Assembly (NCBI RefSeq): GCF_000350225.1
Contig: NW_005179186.1
Span: forward strand, 1-51,271
Direction: 5' to 3'
DNA length: 51,271 nucleotides
Source: Chondrus crispus
Taxonomy: Eukaryota > Rhodophyta > Florideophyceae > Gigartinales > Gigartinaceae
Below the pieces are notes generated by a model. It did not search any database. It was not told the origin of the DNA and saw only the letters and a list, made by a program, of their open reading frames with translations. Both the position numbers and the translations under genes were made by a program. Of the stretch, positions 42,324 through 51,271 are shown piece by piece (within the stretch, counting starts at the first letter, position 1; each line of letters begins with the position of its first letter).

Positions 42324-42746
42324 TAGGCGATAAATCATCATGATGTGCACTGTCCTTTCCGGGGACGTGACTGAGGCATCTCTCGAAAAAATTGCGTCTG
42401 ATTTTTTGGAGAGTAATTGTAGCGGTCAGGTACCCCTCTACACTTGTCGCGCGGCATGGACCGCAAGTACTCTTTTGGATTGTATGCAAGACGTAGCGCG
42501 AAAAATAGCACGCAAATATTCTGTGGAGCACACTGAGGACACTGTTGGTCCGTTTCCGTAGTTGACGCCGACGATACCGAGGCATTTTTTCAGAGAACTG
42601 TTTCCTCTCTGCTTTCACCACATGCAACTGAACTAATCCAGGAAAGCAACCACAGCAAAGTTTTTTTATTATTCGCGCAAGCATGTTTCATACTTCTATT
42701 CCAGAGATAGGGGTATCCTTGACATTCCCCACTTCAAAAAACAAAA
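42324..42746. other. No recognisable gene
   Basis: A minus-strand 181-codon frame and a plus-strand 73-codon frame overlap here. Neither shows a domain. This may be the 3' flank of the spliced gene ending at 42747. Confidence 0.35.
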
Positions 42747-44397
42747 TCAGAAGTCATCCAGCTTGTCGTCCTCCTCTTCCGTTAACAAGCGAGCCACCAA
42801 CAGATTCCCAAACTGGATTCCTGTCTCAATATCTCCATTCATTCCCTCCACGTTTGCTTCGTCTTCGAGATCCAGCTCCCCACGATCATTGCTTGACACT
42901 GAATTCATGCGCTTTAGTTTCCGATTCAGCCTCGTGACCTCCTTCGCCCACGGTGGCGCGTGAGACAGAGGCAAACCCGATCGATCCCCAGATGCCATCA
43001 CTTGGATGCCTTTCCCAACTTTCATCCTCAGTAATGCTAAGGAAAAAACGCTAATCATTCTGCGAGTATCTCTCTGAGCCTTGGGAATTTCGGGCAAGGT
43101 CCCACAATCACAGAACCTCAAATAAATTGTCGCGGTAGTTAGCTGCGTACGATCGGGCCTCCCTTTGTGCCTTGAACCAGGCCTTCTCCCAGCAAGTGTC
43201 GTACTTAGATAGCAATTTATATTCTCCAGATTCATGAAGTCTGAGGGCTGCGACTTTCGCCGCATTAAACTCCCTGTTTCGTTCGGCATCCTCACAGTCA
43301 TTTTCATCGTCTTCGTGATCAATTACCATTTCCTCTTCGTGATCTGTGCGGCCATGACCATCTGTATCGGATTTGAATGGCTGTGGGAAGGAAGAGCATG
43401 CAGGAATGCCTTGACCTAAAATATTATGGAAACTCAATGCTAGTATAATGATGTGCCGTTGTTGCAGGAGTAATGCAAAGTCGCTGAATGTAAGATTGAG
43501 CAGAACATACGAAATGGATACGGATTGCTTCAATAGCGCGGCTGTGTGCCTGCACAATTACTGAAAGGACCGTTTTAGACTTGCTGTTATCCACGATTTT
43601 TCTCGATAGAAACTTTTTGACATCCAGAATTGGCTTGTCTGACTGCATCGCAAATCTGGCTGCCCCAATAACAACCTTCGTCAGCTTGATTGAGGTTGCC
43701 AATGGTGCGTCAAACAGCTCATCCCCCTGTGACGAAACAAGAATTTGCAGCGATACGTGCAGCTTAATGTAGTTCTATAGATGGTGATGTGTCCGCGGTC
43801 AGTATGGTTGATTTGTAACACTTAATCGTTCCGAAGCGAGTAACCAATAACTTACCGAAGCTGCTTTGACCTGCTGCACAGTCTCAATACACCAGTTCAT
43901 ATGAAAAACGTTAGAGTACGCAGCATGTTTCTGGATATACATACATCAATATGGCGGTATGGGAATTGGGAGTTTACCTCTAAAATCTCTTTTTCCGCAT
44001 CCCGTGCAGTTGAATCCCGGTGATCTCTGCCTACTGATCGCAAGTTCGTCTGGATTTGATTCAAGACATCCATTTGCTCGTCATGCTGCTTATCCCCGCG
44101 CTCTCGTTCTTTGTGTAGTTGTCGCTCCACATCATCCCGATCGGCCTCGTTTCTGAGTTACCATGCATTTCTGATCTCCGCGACTTCTCTTCTCAATCCT
44201 TGATTGGAAGCTTTCATATCACGAAGCTCAACCAATTTCTCCTTTGACAAATCTATCAGAGATCCAAGAACAGACACGAGTTGGTCAGTGGCAGTGGGCT
44301 TTCGAGGGGGGCGCGCGGCTCTTTTTCTGACTGCACCTGCTGCCCCAGGCGTCGACGGTCCCCCTTTGCTTCTATTACGATATAATTGGGAGGCCAT
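42747..44397 (-). pseudogene. Unidentified spliced gene: coiled coil and acidic region
   Basis: I do not recognise this protein. Exon 1 (44397 to 43978) has a basic AT-hook-like segment (RKRAARPPRKP) and a coiled coil, with one in-frame TAA (44160-44158), and ends at a GAG/GTAAAC donor. A tiny exon ends at TCG/GTAAGT (43856). Exon 3 (43726-43511) opens after a pyrimidine-rich CACAG acceptor, reads DELFDAPLATSIKLTKVVIG, and ends at TTC/GTATGT. Exon 4 starts at 43380 after CTTCCTTCCCACAG and gives an acidic stretch (HEEEMVIDHEDDENDCEDAE), then WEKAWFKAQREARSYA. Exons 3 and 4 join in phase 0. The C-terminal frame to 42747 (acidic, ending EEEDDKLDDF) is open, but its junction is uncertain. It may be a second gene of the neighbouring Plavaka-like element, or a host gene. 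Confidence 0.5.
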
Positions 44398-45301
44398 TAG
44401 TTGCCCAATATCACGCTATACGTTGACATGGATAACGGAACAGCACCCAGAGAGTTGCAAAACGGTTCAGTGCGGCTTGACGGGAGCACAAAAAACTAAA
44501 GGTGTAAATCGCGTCAGAAATATGCGAAGCCGCGGGACTATCATGGCTCGTTTGTCTGAAGCGAAAGTCTTCATTAGATCGAAACGCAGAGGACTTGCAA
44601 TCTGCGACAATTGGATTTTAACCTGCACCTGTATTGTTCCGCGCTAAAAACAATGGCGACAACTTGTCAACGTAACCGGAAATTTTGACCACGACCTCAA
44701 TTGGATTTCCAACCCACACCACCCCGCTCCCTGCACAAGCACGACGCACCCGACTGAAGGCCTGTTACTCGCTCCGCGTACAATCGGACATATCAACACG
44801 AGCTGTTGCTTCATGCAAAGTGGGGGACAATCATGCCCGTCGGTAACCTGTTCGCATAAATTGCGATCGAACATCTTTGTGACGTTGCGCGATATATCAG
44901 CCCCTGATACCCCGTTACGGTCTCGATGCGCATCGTGGTGACACCCCGCTTTCCTGCCAAGGGTATTTCGTCTCACCACCGACTACCCGCTGGCGATACG
45001 ACATTCGAAAAGACGCTCAGCGATCGGTCGATTGCGTACTCACACACAAGTCATGACACCCATCCTCATCCCGACCGGACCATACGTTGCGCTGCACACC
45101 GGCTACGTGCCATCGCCAAGCCATGTAACACCGCTGTGTTAACCCGACCACCAATCTCCTCGAAGTGCATTGTGGTTGTATTTTGTGACAGATCTCATCT
45201 TTTGCACACTAAAGCGTACACCTAATGTCAGTACTCGCTGCACGGGAACGTGTACTCTCGCTCTTGAACGACGTAGTTGTTACTCAGGACGCTTTAAGTT
45301 C
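44398..45301. other. No recognisable gene
   Basis: Interval between the start of the spliced gene and the end of the Plavaka-like transposase. It has only domain-free frames up to 147 codons. No terminal repeats were identified. Confidence 0.4.
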
Positions 45302-48300
45302 TCAAACACAAACCTGTTCCGGTAAGGATGTGTATTTAAAACCCGCCACTTCAAAAAACCTCATGTTCTTACGCGTCGTAGGCGTATCAGGTAGATCATT
45401 CATCCTTCTTTGCAGCCCATATAGCTTTGACACTACCCAAGGGTCTGGTATTAACATTGCCGGTCGAAATAGGGACGATGGCAAGACACAGTCCAGCTTC
45501 ACATCTCCCTTGTATTGCACGTATTTAAGCCTTTCATTGCCAAACTCTAGCACAACTTTTACATTGCCATTGTCGGGTGTAGTTGCTTCCAGCCTCCTGA
45601 CTAAAGCTATTCTGCTTTTGGCAGTAGCAGCATGAGAAAAAATCGCCTGAACGACTCCAAAATGGATCTGGCCGCCATCTTTCTTATACTGAATTGCATC
45701 TTGTCGGGCGTAACCAAATACATTATATCCAGCGTAGATCGTCTGCGAAAAACTTTGTTCCAGACACCAAGGCACAGTTGCGAGAAATCTGATTGATTTA
45801 GCTACACGGTATATGGCAAGGTTTGTAGATGGCTGCAACGATCTTGTAATCGCCTTCTCAGCATCTTCTGATGAGTCCGTGTCCTCTATGTCCTGCTCCA
45901 GTAATAACACAAAACGATCTACATGCCCTTCTGGAATCACAGACTCAGCCGCCTCTTGTGCAGTGCATGGCTCTGGCATATTTTTGTTCGACAATACTAC
46001 TGGTCTACGAGTCAGCAGCAGCTGCGATCTGGATTGCGAACCGTGGGCATCATGTTTTTTGGTTTCAATGATGGCTCTAGCGCTCAGCAGTTGGGGGGCA
46101 ATTTTAGACAGCTGCTTGTTTGTCGAGCGATACGCTAACTTTGTTGCTTTGTGAAGTGTCTCATTGCCGTCAGTGGCCCCTTTCCTAAAGCATCCGAAAT
46201 CCAGGTAGTGGTCTGATATGTGCCTCATTGTTCTGTGTAACTTTGTGTTTACTGCACAATTCAGTACAGTCGCTGCCTTTTTTCCAACTTCATATCCCAG
46301 CCTTGCTGTGTCACTGATATCTTCCCTCGTCTTGCTGGCAACTTCAGGCTTCTGGTTAATACCAAGAAGTTTGCGTTGCAAAAAGTCTATCATGAGAAGC
46401 AACTGCACGAAAGGGTCGTCATCCGGATTAATACTTTGCGGAATACCCATCACAGAATACCACAGAAAGGGAGCCATCTCACGCCGTATTTTTCCGGTAA
46501 CACCCGCATGTCTTTCATTCGCTCGCTTTCTAAAAGGCTCAATCGTCGGTAGCTGGCATGATCTCGGTAGGTCCTGTACTCTTTGATTGGCAATGGAGAC
46601 AATTTTTCCCTTTGCCATGCCGTTGTATTGCAGTGCCGAGTCAAATACGTTGAATGCATCGTCCGTGACCTGTCTTAGTATCCCGTGCTCTATCACATGG
46701 AGCTTATCGAATGCGACGGAAGCGTACAACCGGAATGGATTCGACCCAGCCCCCGCAAAAGCGGCAAGAACGGGTGGAAAGGCAAGTGCGCTCACATTGC
46801 AAAGATACTCTGTTGCCTCTTTCAGGAGTGGAACAGACGATACGTCTCTCTGTATTGAACGGTTTTTGGCAAGCAATAGCTTGTTTGTCACAGTTTTGTA
46901 GACATCTCGTCCCGGATAGGACGTGGGAGCAGTCTGGGTTGTCCAGATATTTTCACATGTGGCTGCGCTCTCAGATTCACGAAGGAAGTCTCACTTTCAT
47001 TATTAGATAGAAAGGATGGTGCAGATTGTTGTTCACTTTCTGTTCTAGATTCGTCTTGTGGTGCTTGGAAAGCTCGCTTTCGCTTTTTCAATCGGGAAGG
47101 CATTGTGCAGTGCGTACAATCACAAAAGCTGTCATGTCCTTTCAGACCACACGTCGGCCTCTCCTGCACTTGGTCGGCGACGTTCATACTCAATCGGGGG
47201 AAAACCTTGACGCCATCAACAGTAGTACCGGCATGAGACCTCAACAGTGCTTCCCTCAATACCAGAAACGTGAAGTTATGCCACAGCTGAACTTTTTCCT
47301 TTTTTACAGCGTCATCAGACGGCCGCTTCTCGATGTTGTCAAACTTCGGAGTCGGGACAATTCCAACCTCCTGCCAGACGTCTGTACGTCCCTTCAAATT
47401 AGCGAATCTCACCCTCATGTTGTTGGCACTTTGCGTGCCTGAGCTACTTAACGTAGTGCCGTCGCTGTAGATATCTATCATAAGATTTCTTGAATCACCG
47501 CTTACTTCTCTGGTGTAGTCCTCCATTGCTTTCTAATACCATGGTGCTGAGAACCGCCTCACACCTGTAGTACAGTCTTTCTCAAATGGCAAAACTGAAT
47601 CAATTCCCCCTGATTCTTTAATCTCCTGTATCATTAAGTCGAAAACTGGTCGAAATACGCCCGTCTTATTGATACCGTGGTCAGAATGTATGACGGACGT
47701 CCTCCAGCCCTCAAGTGCGACTATGCGCTTCCTTGCTTTGTAAAGGTAGGTTGAAAACCGATCCGCGTTGTCGAACTGAATAGAGAGTTTCCTCTGGGCC
47801 TTTGGGTAACTTGATTCTAGAAATGCCAGGAGATTAAACAAACACCGCGATTCACTCAGGGTCAGGTGGGCAGCTGTGTAATACTCCAGTACAGCCTTTA
47901 CTGCTGGATCGAGGTCTTTCAAAGAACGGAAGGATGGGGGTACGCTTGGATATAACTTCTCGGATGCGTCTCTGAACGAGGCGTAGTAGTTGTAAACCCC
48001 GCAGGCCACTTCACCACGTTCTGAATTTCCACTCCACGGTCTCCCTTGCTCCGCGTTATCTTCTTCATGGAAGTCATTAGTAGCATGCAGATACTGTTTT
48101 CCGTCAGCAAATATCGCAATATCGAGAGAGGAGCAATCATAGTCGGCATCGTTCGCCTGCGGCGGTGATGTATCGCCACTGCGTTCGTCGCTGACCGCGC
48201 AACTGACAAAATGCGGGGTTAAGATTTGCGGGAGCAGATGTCGATAAGCCGAACGGTTTATCAACTGGGATAACAGTGCCAAGTAGCGACGGTGGTGGCG

Positions 48301-48466
48301 AGTTATCGTCATGTTGAACTATAGATCCGTTATGTGCTCTGTTGATGTGATTACCAAACACAACCTTGTTTGAATATTCTTTCTCACACTCATATGTTCT
48401 GTTGTTCTGAGTAACTGCCGAGCTTGAACTGTTCATCGCAGTTGTGCGTTTCGAAATGAAATACAA
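45302..48466 (-). pseudogene. Plavaka/KDZ-type transposase, three breaks
   Basis: The N-terminus (48466) has a single zinc-finger-like motif, YECEKEYSNKVVFGNHINRAH trimmed to its keys: Cys, Phe, His, His, with the second Cys missing. The frame shifts between 48312 and 48140. It then runs to a lone TAG (47535-47533) and on in the same frame from 47526 through DIYSDGTTLSSSGTQSANNM, VADQVQERPTCGLKGHDSF and CDCTHC, then shifts at 46890. The last segment (46891-45302, 529 codons) has GSNPFRLYASVAFDKLHVIE and HGILRQVTDDAF. The order Asp-Gly-Thr block, Cys-x-Cys-x2-Cys and Leu-His-x-x-x-x-Gly block matches the Plavaka family. Family call by motif memory only. Confidence 0.6.
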
Positions 48467-48889
48467 CTATGAGAAATTGTGAGGACGCTGGGGCGAGGGC
48501 CGGTTTGGCGTGTGGGTGGTGTACAGGCACGGGGGGTGCGGCGATATTTGGGGATGCACAGGAGCGGAGGTGGTGGTGTTGCGCTGGCTCAACTTCGGGA
48601 CGAGAGTATCTGTTCTGTGGGACTCTGCAGCGTGTGAGGGCGGGGGAAGAGCCGGTGCGGGGTTGAGAAGGTATTTGGGGTGCAAGGGGTTTACGATTGG
48701 CGGGTCTTTTCGAGGATGAAGAGCTGTTTCCGGCACGACTAAGGGGGCGAAGGGGAAGTGGTTGCTAGCTGAGTGCGTGTTTGTTGACGGCGTGTGCGTT
48801 GGAGGACGGGGCAGGCAGGCAATGAACGGAACTCGGCAAAGGTAGAGGCTCGCCCTCCTGGTGGAGGTCGGTGAGCAAGGTGCTGAGGG
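48467..48889. other. No gene; Pro/Thr-type shadow frame
   Basis: A minus-strand 230-codon frame (49159-48467) is rich in Pro, His, Thr and Ser and lacks any domain. On the plus strand the same DNA is G-rich. It may be the 5' region of the Plavaka-like element. Confidence 0.4.
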
Positions 48890-48936
48890 CCTCCGATCTG
48901 CAACGTTGCCATCATGGCAACGTTGCAGATCGGAGG
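48890..48936. repeat. 47-bp palindrome with 23-bp perfect arms
   Basis: Arms CCTCCGATCTGCAACGTTG...CCAT (48890-48912) and their exact complement (48914-48936) are separated by one base. Such a structure is prone to cruciform formation and deletion, so its preservation is notable. Confidence 0.9.
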
Positions 48937-48938
48937 AT

Positions 48939-48957
48939 GGGTTCAGAGCCTGAACCC
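48939..48957. repeat. 8-bp hairpin directly after the palindrome
   Basis: GGGTTCAG and CTGAACCC with loop AGC, starting two bases after the 47-bp palindrome. Confidence 0.75.
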
Positions 48958-49422
48958 AGCAAGATAATAAAAATGCAATTTTTGAACCGGCGAAAGCACG
49001 GTCAGAGAACCACACTTCTCTGATTGGTGCCCGCAGACATGATCCGTTGGTAACGAAACGTCCCTCTATCTGCGGACGACAATTGTCTCTCCAGGGACAC
49101 AAGAGAGTACCTTCTGATGATGAAACGGCAACTGGGGAAGCATCTCCGGAGTGACCCAAAAATTACTAAAATATAGGGCCGTTTCAGATGTGATAACTGC
49201 AACGTTTGTTAGATACCTCCAGAGTGTGATATGGGCTGTTTTGAAGGGGTTAGAAAATATTCAGCCTTCGATCAGGCGACATCAGGCGACAGATGGTGGA
49301 CGGGCAAGACAGTCAAAATATATATATGTTTTTCAAATAACATTTGAGGTGCTGGATCCTAGAATCTTATAGGATGCATGGTAGGCGTTATCATAAGATT
49401 CGATAACTGAAAATTGGCGATA
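48958..49422. other. No recognisable gene
   Basis: AT-rich sequence with one GATAACTGCAAC motif at about 49191 and an imperfect one at 49401. No coding evidence. Confidence 0.4.
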
Positions 49423-49506
49423 CAGTAACTGCAACAAAGGCCCCAACAAAGGGGGGTCTCCCCAGGTGTTGCAGTTATCGCACGGGGACTTTTTATCGAG
49501 CTACTG
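49423..49506. mobile_element. 84-bp miniature pogo-like element
   Basis: TA flanks both ends (49421-49422, 49507-49508). The ends CAGTAACTGCAACAAAGGCC and, on the other strand, CAGTAGCTCGATAAAAAGTC share the CAGTA start of Tigger-type termini and A-rich then C-rich continuation. Internally CTGCAAC and GTTGCAG form a hairpin. Either a tiny MITE or a pair of fused element ends. Confidence 0.45.
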
Positions 49507-49569
49507 TACTGCAGCGCACGTGCAGTTTCACGGGCGTCCGCAGATGGGGGTGTGCGCGTGTGCACGGAG

Positions 49570-49601
49570 GCGAGCGGCGGCGGCGAGCGGCGGCGGCGAG
49601 C
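49570..49601 (+). repeat. GGC-rich minisatellite
   Basis: About three units of a CGAGCGGCGG-type repeat. It gives apparent Ala/Arg/Gly-rich frames on both strands that are not genes. Confidence 0.65.
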
Positions 49602-49805
49602 GCGGGCGGCACGACACGGCGGGGGCAGAAGGCGCAACGGCCGGTCCGGCGTGACTTCCGCGCGCCCTCAACCAGGCGGGCTGCGTCGCACGCGGTACAA
49701 GATGGAGGGCCGTGAAGTGAAACCGGAACATCGACTCACGGGTCTGCACGGGTGCCGCAACCCAGATTGCATATCCCTGATCTCGATCGCGCGACAAGCA
49801 CAGTA

Positions 49806-50625
49806 CAGAGTAAAGTCTCGATATGGTGAACCGAAATGTGGCGCTTCCGAGCAACCTACTGAGTTCGCCTTACCGGGCCAGTTCACAGTGGCGGAACTGC
49901 TCATGTACACGTGTAGCCGTTGTACAGGTACAGCAAGGCACATAACGTCACTTCCTCTGACACTGTGTATCGACGGGCGACGTCGACGGGCGCAATCGGA
50001 CATCCAGAGCTCTTCCCGTTGTGAGTCAGCCTCCCTTTCTTTTCATTCTGCCTAATTTATCATGGAGAACATCCATGGAGCTGTGTCTCGTGCGACATCA
50101 GCTGCGCTTGTAGAACACGATCAAGTTGATGGTGATACAGATGCAGAGGACGATTCCTCTACTGTTCCCGCGGAAGGGCAAACAGGACGCAAACCGTCTC
50201 TAGGTCGGTACCGCGCAGCATTGGAAGCTCTTTCTAAAGAACTCCATTGTATAATGACGGACACGAACTTAGTTGAATCGGGGCTGCCGTCGAGCCTCAA
50301 ATCGCTCCTGTTTGAAGAACAAAGCCGCGTACGGAGACTTGAACGTATGAATCTGAAGCAAGGACGTATTGATAGCTTCTGTATTCGTTGATGGTTCGTT
50401 TCTAGTGCGCATTTCGGCCTCGATAAAGTGAACTCTGGGTTTTTCATATTTTTTATGTTCATGGTATCGCGTAGTTCGTTCTATAGAGTCTGGTTGACCT
50501 TAGAAATACAAAACCGTCGATTCTGGGGCAAAAAAGCGGGGTGGCGCCTCCCTCATAGTCCTTCGGTTCACGGTACCGAGACAGTTGATCATATCCGGTA
50601 CGCAGCTTATCGAGACTTTACTCTG
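49806..50625 (+). mobile_element. 820-bp non-autonomous pogo element
   Basis: CAGAGTAAAGTCTCGATA at 49806 matches the exact complement ending at 50625, flanked by TA (49804-49805, 50626-50627). A further inverted block (GTGAACCGAA with GGCGC nearby) lies just inside each end. The catalytic middle of the transposase is missing, but its C-terminus remains. Confidence 0.88.
50062..50391 (+). CDS. Truncated pogo/Tigger transposase C-terminal fragment
   Basis: A 109-codon frame starting MENIHGAVSRATSAALVEHD. After an acidic linker it ends RVRRLERMNLKQGRIDSFCI. The ending resembles the C-terminal K-Q-x-x-I-x-x-F signature of Tigger transposases, seen in Tigger-2 as KQTTIDMFF. No helix-turn-helix or DDE motif is present, so it cannot transpose by itself. 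The upstream frame (49552-50055) shows no domain. The Met at 50062 has an ATCATGG context and could be used. Confidence 0.5.
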   Translation: MENIHGAVSRATSAALVEHDQVDGDTDAEDDSSTVPAEGQTGRKPSLGRYRAALEALSKELHCIMTDTNLVESGLPSSLKSLLFEEQSRVRRLERMNLKQGRIDSFCIR

Positions 50626-51271
50626 TAGTACTGTGCACAACACTGGCGGCTCCTCAACGCAAGTTGACTGGCGCACGCGCAGCAGGGGCGGATTGGGAAA
50701 GCGGGCAACGGCGTGGCGATCCGGCGCATCGGCTTCGGTTTCCGCCGCCCCCCGCCGCCGCCACCGAACTCCGCGACTGAATTACAGTACCGCGGGGCCG
50801 CCGGAGAAGCCGGCCCTCTCCCCGATTGAAAGTTTCAATTTGAAACGGCCCTCAGCACAGCTGTCAGGGCACTTCGGAATCGACCCCTTCGGAATCCGAT
50901 GACTCCGCGACACGATACAGGCGACACGATACAGGCGACACGGTTATGTATCTGTAAACAGTACGTGCGGCGCCAATGGGACGACACCGCTCCCGCGCTG
51001 CCCCTATCATACCTCTCTCCCCCCCACAATTGATGGTCTCGAATTTCCGATATTGCGCGGGGGGCGGAAATCGCCGCGGCAGCAAGTAGACTGGGCGCGC
51101 GCCCCGCCTCCCGGCGCTGTCTCCGGGCGCGGCCGACAGCGCACGCCGCGCCGCAAGCGACTGACTGAGCTTGCCCTCCCGCGCGGCCCCTCCCGCGCGC
51201 CCCCCCACCGGCGCGGCCCCGTTGGCCGCGCCCACTTCACCCGCCGCCTCCCGTTTCGCCTCGTCTGACGC
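50626..51271. other. No recognisable gene; short tandem repeat
   Basis: Strongly GC-rich sequence running to the window edge, open in several frames without domains. A 14-bp unit (GCGACACGATACAG) is repeated at 50907 and 50921, with a partial third copy. Confidence 0.4.

Noticed and set aside
48467..49159. 230-codon Pro/Thr/His-rich minus-strand frame
   Set aside because: Low complexity from a G-rich plus strand. It contains the 47-bp palindrome and shows no domain.
1..51271. tRNA, rRNA and CRISPR arrays
   Set aside because: I looked for T-loop plus CCA-type tRNA shapes, conserved rRNA runs and spaced direct repeats. Only primer-site complements and TE repeats were found.

Overview
This is a eukaryotic nuclear window that consists almost entirely of transposable elements (TEs), many nested inside one another and most with broken genes. 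I see no rRNA, tRNA, CRISPR array, operon or bacterial-type gene. One gene-like region carries GT-AG introns of about 130 nt, and LTR retrotransposons, hAT, PIF/Harbinger, piggyBac, pogo/Tigger and Plavaka-like elements all occur together. This fits a repeat-rich protist or alga. My best guess is a red seaweed, but the sequence does not prove it and an oomycete or another alga is possible.

Left part (1-14.5 kb): a small foldback repeat (407-543) is followed by an old Ty3/gypsy element read on the minus strand (gypsy-1). Its internal region is 9471-14070, and its likely 5' LTR edge lies at 14071 next to a tRNA-primer site. A related LTR piece starts at 1468 and is split by a hAT element (1589-5492, 8-bp target duplication) and a pogo element (5589-7840, TA duplication). 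Between that LTR piece and the integrase, on the opposite strand to gypsy-1, lies the most unusual object in the window (8133-9398). It is a single reading frame with three stop codons. It begins with a copy of the histone H3 tail, ends in a region resembling a papain-fold cysteine peptidase, and closes with a basic nuclear-localisation-like tail.

Middle (14.5-35.6 kb): a piggyBac element with apparent CTAG target sites (14460-16968) is followed by a decayed pogo-like transposase gene (17092 onward). The 3' end of that gene was split by a structurally complete gypsy chromovirus (gypsy-2, 19570-31205) with 1,128-bp LTRs, a CATAC duplication and about 99 percent LTR identity. Gypsy-2 nevertheless has several frameshifts, no visible protease and a 4.6-kb non-coding tail. 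It is followed by a decayed PIF/Harbinger pair (31.9-33.6 kb) and a truncated third gypsy element (33577-35625).

Right part (37-51 kb): a complete Harbinger element with two convergent genes (37184-40037) directly abuts a Tigger element (40042-42035). Then come an unidentified minus-strand spliced gene (44397-42747), a Plavaka/KDZ-like transposase (48466-45302), a 47-bp near-perfect palindrome (48890-48936), and an 820-bp non-autonomous pogo element that keeps the transposase C-terminus (49806-50625).

The TE genes are inactivated largely by in-frame stop codons in otherwise preserved frames. Many of these are compatible with C-to-T or G-to-A change. No gene here is clearly an intact host gene.
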